Assembly (NCBI RefSeq): GCF_000424985.1
Contig: NZ_AUKX01000010.1
Span: 49,597 to 113,596 of the forward strand
DNA: 64,000 nucleotides
From: Arenibacter latericius DSM 15913
GTDB taxonomy: Bacteria > Bacteroidota > Bacteroidia > Flavobacteriales > Flavobacteriaceae
Reading direction: 5' to 3'
Below are positions 56,119 through 64,000 of the stretch, piece after piece (positions within the stretch are counted from its first letter, which is position 1; each line of letters opens with the position of its first letter). The position numbers and the translations under genes are program-made. The notes under the pieces were generated by a model. It was not told where the DNA came from, searched no databases, and worked only from the letters and a program-made list of their open reading frames with translations.

Positions 56119-57852
56119 TTATTTATAGGCAATCACGATATTGTTTACATAATATTTACCTTCTTTAATTGTTATGGTAGCACTAGCAGGAATCTCAACT
56201 ATTAGGCGAGAGTCTATACCGGGTATTTCTATTTTAGAGGATTTAGTCACGTTTTTGGCTACTATTTGATGAGAGATTGCATCGTAAAGATCAACTTTCC
56301 CTAAGGTTTCGCATTCATAGCTTATAAATTGCTGTTCCGGATGTGGATTGTATATCAAAAAAGTAGGATAGGCCTTATCGCTATAAAAATCGGTTGCTAG
56401 ACAGTTCAATTTTAAAATTTCGGGTACATCTGTTTTTTCTATAATGGCAGCTGCAATACCAACATGTCCGCTACCGTAAACACTAAACTGAGAAACATCG
56501 GGGTTTCCTTCTATCCAATGCGGACCATCCCCAATTGCCACTGGAGCCGATATATGCTGATACTCATCAAAATGAGCCTCTTTTATTAATCCCTCATAAG
56601 CTATAACGCCCTTAGTATGGTCTTTTCGCTCTGGTATAGTCTGATGATCATCGGGCATTTCATAAGGATAGAAAAATTTAAGTGCATTACTTGCATTCAA
56701 CATCCATTTACCCACTGCATTAGCATAACGCGGATCATACCGTACCATAGGCACCAATGGCCACATGGTGTCGTATGTATTCATTAGAAAGGCAAATCCC
56801 CCATGATCTACCGTACTGCCTACTAGGCCAGAGATGTCGTACCCGTTCCAATTATCGACCAATACACCCCAACCTTCTCTACATACGGAAGTACCATCAA
56901 AGGTCCATTCCATTATTTTTTTAGTTTCATAATCAGTCCCTTGCTCCGCATTTAAACGGGCGGACACATAGGCTCCAAAAGGCATTAAAATTTCATAGAA
57001 CCTATTTTCTTTCTGGCTTAGAAGCGCTTCTGTAGCAGTTTTAGCACCTTTTAGATATTTTGCATCACCAAACTTTTTATACGCGGAATATAGCACATAG
57101 GCATGTCCGGCTGCTACATCTTCCTGGGTGCAAATCCAACTCTCTTTAGGTTCCATGGTGGAATAATCAAAAAAGGAGTAGGAATAATTACCAGCTAGAA
57201 TAGAATCGGCCACATAGAATTTATCAGCAATAGACCGTTGTAGACTTTTAAAATCTGGTTCATTGGGATAAAGGTCTGCAATTGCATAAAATAGGACATT
57301 AGGATAAACATCGTACCACCAGTCTCGGGCGTAGCCACCTCCTAACATGGCAACTTCAGGACTAGTATTGTTCATCATAATGTTCCAATTTGTTTCGGTA
57401 TTGAAATAGTTTTTCAACATACCTACATAATTTTCACCCTCTTGCTGGGATTTGTCGATTCCCACCAAACTGGCACCCAAAACAGTTCCCATGGTGGATA
57501 GCGACTCGTGAAAAATACCTTTATAATGGCTTTCCCCTTGTCTGATATCACCCATAGCGGTATACATCCCAAAGGTTTTTTGATCAAAATTCTTTCTGGA
57601 GTCGTCCTTCCAGACTAAAGGCCAATATTCACCGGTTTGAGAGTAATCAAAAGCAAGGGAATCAAAATCCATAGCCAACGCCTTAAAGTCCATTATTTTG
57701 AATGGCGTGGGAAAATTGGGCATGGCATCTATGCGTGCCAAGCTAATTTGCATCACAGGTTTAGCACTCTCCGTAATTTCTTTTTTATCTGCTTTGCAAG
57801 AACCTAGTAATAGCACCAGATTCAATATTCCCCAACACCAAAATCTATTCAT
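56119..57852 (-). CDS. Uncharacterised helical-toroid lipoprotein, possible glycoside hydrolase
   Basis: This 577-residue lipoprotein has a lipobox LLGSC (Cys19). The body is rich in helix pairs with aromatic and acidic residues (GHAYVLYSAYKKFGDAKYLKGAKTA, SREGW-type motifs, MLNASNALKFFYPYEMPDDHQ), as in six-hairpin (alpha/alpha) glycosidases. A C-terminal beta-domain (about 480-577) follows. I cannot place it in a named family. It stands alone, convergent with the 144-residue lipoprotein gene and divergent from nothing obvious. Its secretion and fold suggest glycan work, but no catalytic residues can be named. Confidence 0.7.
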   Translation of the reverse strand: MNRFWCWGILNLVLLLGSCKADKKEITESAKPVMQISLARIDAMPNFPTPFKIMDFKALAMDFDSLAFDYSQTGEYWPLVWKDDSRKNFDQKTFGMYTAMGDIRQGESHYKGIFHESLSTMGTVLGASLVGIDKSQQEGENYVGMLKNYFNTETNWNIMMNNTSPEVAMLGGGYARDWWYDVYPNVLFYAIADLYPNEPDFKSLQRSIADKFYVADSILAGNYSYSFFDYSTMEPKESWICTQEDVAAGHAYVLYSAYKKFGDAKYLKGAKTATEALLSQKENRFYEILMPFGAYVSARLNAEQGTDYETKKIMEWTFDGTSVCREGWGVLVDNWNGYDISGLVGSTVDHGGFAFLMNTYDTMWPLVPMVRYDPRYANAVGKWMLNASNALKFFYPYEMPDDHQTIPERKDHTKGVIAYEGLIKEAHFDEYQHISAPVAIGDGPHWIEGNPDVSQFSVYGSGHVGIAAAIIEKTDVPEILKLNCLATDFYSDKAYPTFLIYNPHPEQQFISYECETLGKVDLYDAISHQIVAKNVTKSSKIEIPGIDSRLIVEIPASATITIKEGKYYVNNIVIAYK

Positions 57853-58156
57853 TGCTTTCCGGTTTAACTTGTTGCATTCCCCTTGCCAATGAACAAGTTA
57901 CAACTAATAAATTGAGGTTTTATTAAAGAAAGTTAGACAAGTAACGGATTAAGTGTAGAAGTTGGGTGTAAATAAAATCTACAGGTAGTTGTAATTGAAA
58001 GATCTTTATTATTCTTACCTAATTCAATACTCCTTTTCAGTGGCACTAAACTTACCATTTACTGCTATCCAAAATCAATAAAAGTAAAAAGCTATTACGA
58101 AGTATGAGGAACAATCATAAGAACCCAGCTGTTTCATAAAATAGGCTATAGAGGTG
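57853..58156. other. Gene-free spacer
   Basis: About 300 bp of AT-rich sequence between two leftward genes. No gene, hairpin or exact TAnnTTTG box was seen on either strand. Confidence 0.5.
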
Positions 58157-59296
58157 CTAAAAAACTAGTTGTTTAACTTTATCCTTAAGCTTTTGCTTAA
58201 TGTCTTTTGGATACGTTCTTTTACCGTGAAAAATATTAGCCATTTCTTCGCAAACTTGTTGTCCGTATTTTTTCAAGAATAAGTTTCTAATGGTTTTCTG
58301 TTCGTAAAACCATTTAGAAAGCCAGAGAGCAGTTTTAAGTTCTGGTATTAATTTTGCGTCTAATTTCGCTTCATATAAGACTGCTGCTAACTGTGGTTCC
58401 TTATCTGCCTCGATTATAGCTTCAGCAGCTAATTTCCCACTATAAATTGCATTAGAGATTCCTTCTGCCGTAATAGGATCTGCAAATCCAGCTGCATCTC
58501 CAATTAGGAAAACATTGTTTTTAACAAAACCATCGGTACGTGGAGAAACAGGGATTTGAAAACCGTGTTGCGACTCACTAATTATGATATTAATTCCCAA
58601 GGTTTCCAAATAGGATTGATAATATTTTTTTAAGTTTATTTTACTTCTTTTGGTAGTAGCAACACCAATGGAAAGGTGTTTCTTTTTTGGGAAACTCCAG
58701 GCATAACCATAAGGAATAGCATCAATATCAAAACGAACAACTTTAGAAAGACGTTCAAAATCTTCATCAGACACTTCAACCTCATACTCTAAAGCGGGAA
58801 TTAGTTTTCTAGTATCCTTTAACCAGCCAGCCATTTTAGCAGTTGGACTTAAAGCACCATCCGCAGCAATTACAAAATTGGTAGTTATTGTTCCTTGTGA
58901 TGTAGTTAAGTATACTAGATTATCATTAAATTCTAAAGATTCTAATTTATGATTCTCTAACAAAGTTACTCCCACTTCTTTTGCTCTCTCCGTAAAATGC
59001 TTATCAAAAGAATCTCTCATTACCATGGTAATGGTAGGCTCTTCCCTATGAGTCTTAAATTGCAGTTTCTCCCCTAAAACGATGTCTACCGTGTAAAACT
59101 CTTTATCAACCACTGCCTTAATATCAAAGGGCAAGCTATTTCGCCCTCTAAACACTAGTCCACCTCCACATGTTTTGTAGCGTGGTAAAGTTTCTTTTTC
59201 TATGATTACTGTTGAAATACCTGCTTTAGCAAGGTGATATGCGGTTGAAGCACCAGAAGGACCGCTTCCTATTATTGCAACATCAAAATGTTTCAT
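58157..59296 (-). CDS. Geranylgeranyl-reductase-family FAD oxidoreductase
   Basis: The ATG at 59296 (MKHFDVAIIGSGPSG) is chosen because a -7 box lies over the upstream ATG at 59317; 379 residues. The FAD motif GSGPSGAS, the CGGGLVFRGRN segment, FVIADGALSP-type residues (FVIAADGALSPTAKMAG) and GDAAGFADPITAEGISNAIYSG place it in the geranylgeranyl reductase/electron-transfer flavoprotein group. Members saturate prenyl chains or oxidise lipid-linked substrates. The actual substrate is not known. It is the last host gene before the tRNA-Asn remnants. Confidence 0.9.
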   Translation of the reverse strand: MKHFDVAIIGSGPSGASTAYHLAKAGISTVIIEKETLPRYKTCGGGLVFRGRNSLPFDIKAVVDKEFYTVDIVLGEKLQFKTHREEPTITMVMRDSFDKHFTERAKEVGVTLLENHKLESLEFNDNLVYLTTSQGTITTNFVIAADGALSPTAKMAGWLKDTRKLIPALEYEVEVSDEDFERLSKVVRFDIDAIPYGYAWSFPKKKHLSIGVATTKRSKINLKKYYQSYLETLGINIIISESQHGFQIPVSPRTDGFVKNNVFLIGDAAGFADPITAEGISNAIYSGKLAAEAIIEADKEPQLAAVLYEAKLDAKLIPELKTALWLSKWFYEQKTIRNLFLKKYGQQVCEEMANIFHGKRTYPKDIKQKLKDKVKQLVF

Positions 59297-59316
59297 TCTA
59301 CACAGGTTTAGAATCA

Positions 59317-59324
59317 CAAATATA
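59317..59324 (-). promoter_or_regulatory. -7 box upstream of the geranylgeranyl-reductase-like gene
   Basis: TATATTTG on the minus strand matches TAnnTTTG and would start transcription about 14 nt before the ATG at 59296. It overlaps the first base of the alternative ATG at 59317, which argues against that start. Confidence 0.5.
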
Positions 59325-59676
59325 ATATAAGCTCTTTCTAGAGGGTAAGTTGTTGGAGGAAATTAAAAAAATAAGGGGAAGAATTTTTCCTCTATAAATT
59401 AACTCAACTATTTGCATAAATATTCAAATATCCAGAAATTGGACATAATTCAGAATAGGACCCATATTTTTCCATGATTCACTACCTCAAGTTTAAATTT
59501 AAACAATGGGTAAACAATCCAGATTTGTAATAGGGAACCTCGAGATTTTATATGGGTACCGAATAGTGTACCTCTATAGGGGTGAATTTACACCTTAAAC
59601 CACATACAATAAACTCATATAGAAAATAGACAATCTCGTCAAGAGCCTGTATACAAAGTACTATAAACAAAAAAAC

Positions 59677-59698
59677 CCAACCTATTTTCATAAGTTGG
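59677..59698 (-). terminator. Terminator-like hairpin after the left tRNA remnant
   Basis: CCAAC (59677-59681) and GTTGG (59694-59698) pair, with two further inner pairs, and on the minus strand a run of seven T follows at 59669-59675. It lies just downstream (minus strand) of the tRNA-like remnant at 59714-59765. Confidence 0.5.
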
Positions 59699-59713
59699 AT
59701 TTCTATTTTTGTC

Positions 59714-59765
59714 CCTCCTCTTGGGCTTACCTCGACTTACGCTCGGCACAGGCTTCTCGCCCAAG
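59714..59765 (-). pseudogene. Second tRNA-Asn 3'-end remnant with altered T-arm
   Basis: CCTCCTCTTGGGCT (59714-59727) is identical to the acceptor/T-stem end of the tRNA fragment at 59819-59832. On the far side, GCCCAAG (59759-59765) pairs with CTTGGGC (59720-59726), enclosing a GC-rich 32-nt insert where the T-loop would be. It looks like a scar of an earlier integration at the same tRNA gene, but could be chance plus a REP-like insert. Confidence 0.45.
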
Positions 59766-59779
59766 ATTTGTAAAATAAA

Positions 59780-59805
59780 AAAAGCCACTCGTTTGAGTGG
59801 CTTTT
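59780..59805 (-). terminator. Terminator of the tRNA-Asn remnant
   Basis: AAAAGCCACTC (59780-59790) and GAGTGGCTTTT (59795-59805) form a perfect 11-bp stem with a GTTT loop, followed on the minus strand by a T run. It sits 11 bp after the 3' end of the tRNA fragment, as expected of a tRNA gene terminator. Confidence 0.88.
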
Positions 59806-59815
59806 CGTCGCTATT

Positions 59816-59859
59816 GCTCCTCCTCTTGGGCTCGAACCAAGGACCCTCTGATTAACAGT
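59816..59859 (-). pseudogene. 3' fragment of tRNA-Asn (GTT), likely attachment site
   Basis: On the minus strand the sequence runs from the anticodon loop (CTGTTAA, anticodon GTT) through TCAGA, a variable region, T-stem CTTGG/CCAAG with loop TTCGAGC, and the acceptor strand AGGAGGA plus discriminator G. CCA is not encoded. The 5' half (acceptor, D-arm and anticodon 5' stem) is missing: upstream bases do not pair with TCAGA. A displaced 3' tRNA end beside an integrase is the classic mark of an att site. The orientation places the integrated element to the right, at increasing coordinates. Confidence 0.82.
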
Positions 59860-59959
59860 TGGTCTGAGTATGGTCTTAAAAACATTCAAATGACCTTAAA
59901 TGCCTCATTATCAGTGTTTTTTATTATATTTAAGTAAATTAAAGACCATTAAAAACCAA

Positions 59960-59981
59960 AAAAAGCACGCAAAAAGCACGC
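59960..59981. repeat. Tandem 11-mer AAAAAGCACGC x2 before the integrase
   Basis: Two exact head-to-tail copies (59960-59970, 59971-59981) end 20 bp before the integrase ATG. One helical turn apart, they could be arm-type recombinase sites or an operator. In addition, the region 59325-59670 shows no gene. Confidence 0.6.
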
Positions 59982-60001
59982 AACTAAATTTCCATAATAT
60001 C

Positions 60002-61327
60002 ATGGCCACAATTAAGATAACCTTCGATAAACGGGACAACTCCAGATCTAAAGATAATAAATTGCCGTTGGTATTAAGAATTGGGCACGCAAGAAAAACA
60101 CGCGATATTCCCTTTAAGCTACACTTAAAAGAAAGTCAATATAATATTTCAACCGGCAAAATCACGGGGATACTCAATGCAACAAGGCATACTAAACGTA
60201 TCCGTAAAATTTATTCCGAGGTAGATCTATGGATGGATGAACATAAGGGCGAAATAAGACATTGGGAGATTAAAAAATTGAAATCGGAAATAGAACGGAT
60301 ATTTTTCAATAAATCCCCGTCCCATTCAATACTGCATCATGGAGCAAGGTATTTGAACAGACTTCGACTTGAAAACCGTTTCTCAACAGCCAGTACTTAC
60401 GAAGATGCCCTGAAAGCTTTAATTAAATTCAGAAAAAGCCTCAATAATCAAGACGATACGGCTTCAATTAAAACTCTATTTAAAACGGAAGATAAGAAGT
60501 TAAAGGTATTGGAAAAGTTTAATGACTTGGATATGGAAATAAAAGCTATGGACTATTCCTTCTTAAAAGACTTCAAAGCCTATATGAGTAATCGGTATAA
60601 GTCAAAGAATACACCAGCTCTTCATCTTAGAAGCTTACAAGCTATAATGAACGACGCAGGAAAGACATATTACGAATTAAAAGACCACAAACCGCTATCA
60701 GGTATCAAAAAGCAAAGTCATGAAAATGCTCCAGCTCCTCTTAGTTTTGAGGATATATCAGCTATCCGAAAATTGAAATTAAAGGCCCGTACTCCTATTT
60801 GGGATACTCGAAACTTCCTGCTTTTCATGTTTAATAATATGGGAATGAACCATTATGATATGGCGACAATTAAGCGTTCTCAATTTGAAGATAACCGTAT
60901 TAAATATTACCGTAAAAAGACTCACTACCAAGGGGATTATTTTAGTGTTCTCCAAAATGATGAAGCTCTAAGAATAATTGGGTATTATTTTAACGGTCAA
61001 AATGAAGATGAATACCTTTTTCCCATTATACCAAAGGACACCTTGCCAGAAAATCTACATAAAGTTAATAATGGAAAGGTCAAAATTTTCAATCGGTATG
61101 CGAAACGAATTGCAGCCCTTGCAGGAATCGATAAAAAGATTACCACCTATACTATTAGGGATACTTGGACAAACATTGGCTTGGATTTGGGTATCGATAT
61201 CCGTAAAATTTCTTCAGGACTAGGACACTCAAGTGTTCAGGTAACTGAAAAGCATTATGGAAAAAATGTATCGCAAAAAGTTCTGGATGAAATCAATGCC
61301 ATCATTACCCAAGAACATCGCTCATAA
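60002..61327 (+). CDS. Tyrosine recombinase (integrase) with arm-binding domain
   Basis: The ATG at 60002 (MATIKITFDKRDNS) is preferred to 59900, whose extra 34 residues do not fit the family; 441 residues. The N-terminal arm-type DNA-binding domain (about 1-95) is followed by a SAM-like core-binding domain (about 110-235). The catalytic domain has Arg386 (TIRDTW), His409 (LGHSS) and Tyr419 (KHYGKN). The first catalytic Arg of GMRxxD is Asn283 (GMNHYD) and the HxxR His is Tyr383. IntDOT-type integrases also lack the first Arg yet work. It lies 143 bp from the tRNA-Asn remnant and should drive integration there. Confidence 0.92.
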   Translation: MATIKITFDKRDNSRSKDNKLPLVLRIGHARKTRDIPFKLHLKESQYNISTGKITGILNATRHTKRIRKIYSEVDLWMDEHKGEIRHWEIKKLKSEIERIFFNKSPSHSILHHGARYLNRLRLENRFSTASTYEDALKALIKFRKSLNNQDDTASIKTLFKTEDKKLKVLEKFNDLDMEIKAMDYSFLKDFKAYMSNRYKSKNTPALHLRSLQAIMNDAGKTYYELKDHKPLSGIKKQSHENAPAPLSFEDISAIRKLKLKARTPIWDTRNFLLFMFNNMGMNHYDMATIKRSQFEDNRIKYYRKKTHYQGDYFSVLQNDEALRIIGYYFNGQNEDEYLFPIIPKDTLPENLHKVNNGKVKIFNRYAKRIAALAGIDKKITTYTIRDTWTNIGLDLGIDIRKISSGLGHSSVQVTEKHYGKNVSQKVLDEINAIITQEHRS

Positions 61328-61432
61328 CCCTCATAGCACCACTCACTTTATAATTCATATTTTACAAATTGATTTAACCCTATATTCAACCCACGAAAAG
61401 CAACACCTATTTTACTCACGATAGACTTATTT

Positions 61433-61511
61433 GCGCTCACATTTATTCAAGAGCGCTTAGTTTTATTGTATATTGCGCTTAAATTCTACAACTTATGTCA
61501 ACCAGCGCTCA
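61433..61511 (+). repeat. Four GCGCTYA direct repeats around the Fic gene start
   Basis: GCGCTCA (61433), GCGCTTA (61453), GCGCTTA (61475) and GCGCTCA (61505) are all in the same orientation. The first three are 20 and 22 bp apart, close to two helical turns; the last lies inside the Fic coding region. Spacing suggests protein binding on one DNA face, perhaps autoregulation. Confidence 0.6.
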
Positions 61512-63066
61512 TTTTTCATGTCATGCACCCATTTTTCAGGGAAAGACAGTTCCCGAAAAAGGAACCATTGTTGGATATAGTGCCATAATTCAAAAGTTAG
61601 GACTGAGAATTCCGATGCCTAGCCAAATCGCTTTGGTCTGTCTCCAAAACAAAAGATATCAAACTCCAGAATGGAACGTTCTACCCAACAGCTATTTACC
61701 AGATGACCATAAACATCTTTCAGAAATAGAAGCGTTATATAAGCAATTGGTGTTTTCTCTTAAATATGAAGGAATCAATCTCTTATTTTTTAGCTTTTTG
61801 GCTAAACATTATTCCCAGGACCAACTAACGGAATTGGTCAGTATAGAACCAACCGGACAATACAGCAGACGTATCTGGTTTTTACTGGAATGGATACTAA
61901 AAAAACAATTTTCCACAAAAAAAGATCTAACAAAGAAAAGTTATGTTCCTTTAGTGAACGAAAACCTGCAATACACTATTGAAGGGGTGAGATCATCGCG
62001 CCACTTAATTATCAATAATCTACCTGGAACACCTGACTTCTGTCCCCTCATTTTTAAGACCAAAAAGTTAGAGGATTATATCGCCTCCAAATTGTCGGAA
62101 CGTGAAAAAGAATATCTAAAAGGGATCCGCAAAGACATTCTCCAACGAGCGTCCGCTTTTCTTTTATTAAAAGATTCTAAAGCTTCATTTACAATTGAAG
62201 GTGAGAGCCCTCGGAGCAAAAGAGCCGCCCGTTGGGGGCAAGCAATTGGGCAGGCAGGTTCCAATGACCTTAGCGAAGAAGAATTTATCCGACTCCAACA
62301 AATCGTTATTGAAAATCCGAGATTTATCGATATCGGATATAGAAAAAAAGGCGGTTTTGTAGGAGAACATGACCGTACTACGGGAGAACCGATTCCAGAT
62401 CACATCTCAGCAAGGTGGCAGGATATCGAAGTTTTAATCAAGGGGCTTTTAGAAACCAACAGTCTCTTATTAAGGTCTAATATGGACCCAGTGTTAATTG
62501 CAGCTTCAATTGCTTTTGGTTTTGTTTTTATTCACCCCCTACAAGATGGAAACGGTAGACTACATCGTTACCTCATTCATCATATACTGGCCAAAAAGCA
62601 ATTTTCGAAACAAGGTATAATATTTCCCATATCCGCTTCCATACTGGACCATATCGTTGATTATCAGAAAGTATTAGAGGACTATTCTCACCCGTTATTG
62701 GATTTTATTGAATGGAAAGAGACCCCCGACCACAATGTAGAGGTCACCAATGACACTAAAGATTATTACAGATACTATGATGCAACCAAACAGGCTGAAT
62801 TCTTATATGATTGTGTAGAAGATACTGTTCAAAACGTCATTCCTAAAGAAGTTGCCTACCTCCAAAATTATGATGACTTTAAGAGGTATGTGGCCGATGA
62901 GTATGAAATGCCAGATAAGATGATATCTGTACTAGCTCGTTTTCTTGAACAAAATGAAGGTAAACTTTCACAAAGAGCACGAAAAAAAGAGTTTATACAA
63001 CTAAGCGATGAAGAGACTCTTCATATTGAAAAAAAGTACAAGGAGTTCTTTATTTTAAAATCTTAA
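61495..63066 (+). CDS. Fic-domain AMP-transferase with intramolecular inhibitory motif
   Basis: This 523-residue protein has the Fic motif HPLQDGNGRLHR (His347 to Arg358; Leu where Phe is usual) and a flap segment RKKGGFVGEHD. The inhibitory motif SFTIEG (Ser231, Glu235), of the S/TxxxEG type, lies ahead of the core in the same chain, so this is a class II autoinhibited Fic protein. The C-terminal segment looks like a winged-helix region. It would transfer AMP or another nucleotide to a protein hydroxyl when relieved of inhibition. It lies 168 bp after the integrase gene on the presumed integrated element. The target is unknown. Confidence 0.92.
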   Translation: MSTSAHFSCHAPIFQGKTVPEKGTIVGYSAIIQKLGLRIPMPSQIALVCLQNKRYQTPEWNVLPNSYLPDDHKHLSEIEALYKQLVFSLKYEGINLLFFSFLAKHYSQDQLTELVSIEPTGQYSRRIWFLLEWILKKQFSTKKDLTKKSYVPLVNENLQYTIEGVRSSRHLIINNLPGTPDFCPLIFKTKKLEDYIASKLSEREKEYLKGIRKDILQRASAFLLLKDSKASFTIEGESPRSKRAARWGQAIGQAGSNDLSEEEFIRLQQIVIENPRFIDIGYRKKGGFVGEHDRTTGEPIPDHISARWQDIEVLIKGLLETNSLLLRSNMDPVLIAASIAFGFVFIHPLQDGNGRLHRYLIHHILAKKQFSKQGIIFPISASILDHIVDYQKVLEDYSHPLLDFIEWKETPDHNVEVTNDTKDYYRYYDATKQAEFLYDCVEDTVQNVIPKEVAYLQNYDDFKRYVADEYEMPDKMISVLARFLEQNEGKLSQRARKKEFIQLSDEETLHIEKKYKEFFILKS

Positions 63067-63152
63067 AATCTCACCCCTTTTCCATCTTACTGTCTGTTAT
63101 AAGTGTTCTCCATTGGGAATAAACTTCTATTTCAAATTGTTACTATTATTTC

Positions 63153-63680
63153 CTACATCGAAAACCAATTCCCCTTGTACTTGGAATAATCCGTTAGCTC
63201 GTCCCTGAACCCGTTATAGGCTTCTTCCTCTTGGGAGGTGGTAGGGCCCATGAGCGTATCTAGGGCATTCCAACCTGTCTGGAGCATCCTGGCCTGTGCT
63301 CTTCGGTCCCGCTCTGTGGCAACGGCCACCAAGGCCTCCTTGAATCCGTTTGCCATATGATGCTCCACTAGTTCGGACGGCAAATTGGGTAATACACCTT
63401 CCAATACGTAACTATACGCCGCTTGTTTATAAAGTCCGCGATCCATTAAGTGCCCCATCCAAAGGCTTTTTAAATTGTCCTGTCCTTTGGCTATTATATT
63501 GTTCAGGATGATGGACTGCCTGGCCATGGCACTAGCAAGCTCAGGAGACGATTGCAGGTAGTCCTGCATTTTCGTTGAAAGCGATACGGTTACCTTATAC
63601 TTGGAATACAACGAGCCCACCCGGAGTTTTCCTTCCTGCTCTTCAAAATAAATGGAGTGTCTACCTTTGATGGCACTAAT
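63153..63680 (-). pseudogene. Unknown gene broken at its 5' end by the IS3 insertion
   Basis: The frame is open from a stop just inside the insertion sequence down to 63153, but has no ATG at its upstream end; a GTG at 63620 would only give 155 residues. Readable residues continue upstream of that GTG as IKGRHSIYFEEQEGKLR and then run into the IS end near 63680. The protein is charged and helix-rich (ERDRRAQARMLQTGWNAL). I recognise no family. The base composition is less AT-rich than its neighbours, which fits accessory DNA. Confidence 0.6.
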
Positions 63681-64000
63681 TTATTAAGTCCGTAATAAGT
63701 ATATTTGAGTTATGGCAAAACAGTATGATAATGAATTCAAGGTTATGATAGTTGATCTATTAAAATCTGGATTAAAGGCAAAACAGATTAGTGAGGACTA
63801 TGGTCTGAACGATGGTATGATACGTCGATGGAAAAGGGAATATGAAGCTAAATCGGGGGATTTTGACAAGAAAAGAGAGGTTTCCCCTCAGGAGAAGGAA
63901 CTCAAGGCCTTGCAGAAAGAGCTGAGAGAGGTCAAAATGGAGCGGGATATATTAAAAAAGGCGGTGAGCATCTTCTCCAAGAGCGACACGTAATATATCA
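63681..64000 (+). mobile_element. IS3-family insertion sequence, left part only
   Basis: An IS3-type orfA begins at 63712, and the flanking gene on the left is interrupted near 63680. The likely left end starts at TGGCACTAATTTATT (63681). No right end lies in the window, so neither the inverted repeat pair nor a target duplication can be checked. Confidence 0.65.
63712..63993 (+). CDS. IS3-family transposase OrfA
   Basis: This 93-residue OrfA has an N-terminal helix-turn-helix (FKVMIVDLLKSGLKAKQISEDYG, DGMIRRWKREYEA) and a C-terminal leucine-zipper-like coil (ELKALQKELREVKMERDILKKAVSIFSK). A6G at 63954-63960 is a typical slippery sequence for the -1 frameshift that makes the OrfAB transposase. 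The -1 frame is open to the window end. OrfB lies beyond the right edge. Confidence 0.92.
   Translation: MAKQYDNEFKVMIVDLLKSGLKAKQISEDYGLNDGMIRRWKREYEAKSGDFDKKREVSPQEKELKALQKELREVKMERDILKKAVSIFSKSDT

Noticed and set aside
59816..59859. Complete tRNA-Asn gene
   Set aside because: The 5' half is missing: the upstream bases do not pair with the anticodon stem strand TCAGA and no D-arm is present.

Overview
The window looks like chromosome of a marine Flavobacteriia-type Bacteroidetes, most likely a Flavobacteriaceae member that degrades algal polysaccharide. The evidence is two SusC/SusD pairs, many short lipoprotein signals ending in Cys, promoters of the TAnnTTTG type, lipoprotein glycosidases and sulfatases, a trimethylamine monooxygenase, and an AT-rich genome with few Shine-Dalgarno sequences. 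The genus cannot be fixed from this window alone.

Region 1 (1-20109) is a fucose/fucoidan-type polysaccharide utilization locus. A leftward operon reads L-fuconate dehydratase, 2-keto-3-deoxy-L-fuconate dehydrogenase (SDR), a GH29 fucosidase, a GH141-like beta-helix protein with a C-terminal PDZ domain, an S1 sulfatase, a fumarylacetoacetate-hydrolase-fold enzyme and a second sulfatase cut by the window edge. An AraC regulator lies just upstream of it. Rightward run a SusC/SusD pair and a GH95-like glycosidase. Together these would bind and import sulfated fucose-containing oligosaccharides, strip sulfate and fucose, and carry L-fuconate down the non-phosphorylated pathway to pyruvate and lactate. 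The first two steps (fucose dehydrogenase and lactonase) are not in the window.

Region 2 (20367-32698) is mixed. It holds an overlapping aspartoacylase-like/RimK-like pair, a BlaI/M56 sensor pair whose protease carries plug-like repeats, a secreted esterase, a 1008-residue APH-like kinase/M23/class III aminotransferase fusion, trimethylamine monooxygenase (tmm), a rhodanese, an HMA domain protein and upp.

Region 3 (32807-48023) is a second locus. An eight-gene leftward operon encodes a sodium/solute symporter with two tiny membrane proteins, a GH2 exo-glucosaminidase-like enzyme, a DegT aminotransferase, a secreted GDPD, a Gfo/Idh/MocA dehydrogenase and a HAD phosphatase, followed by SusC and SusD-like_2. 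The dehydrogenase, aminotransferase and phosphatase are the same three families that make kanosamine in the NtdABC and RifKLM systems. This is the best candidate in the window for an undescribed amino-sugar system. A divergent second Gfo/Idh gene sits at 47031.

Region 4 (48102-59296) carries a dicarboxylate symporter, an HdeD-like membrane protein, an AGCS symporter with an unusual N-terminal periplasmic extension, a patatin with outer-membrane barrel, two uncharacterised lipoproteins and a geranylgeranyl-reductase-like flavoprotein.

Region 5 (59677-64000) is the edge of an integrated element. Two tandem 3' remnants of a tRNA-Asn gene, each followed by a terminator hairpin, lie beside a tyrosine recombinase. 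A Fic protein with GCGCTYA repeats around its start comes next, then a gene apparently broken by an IS3-family element that runs off the right edge.
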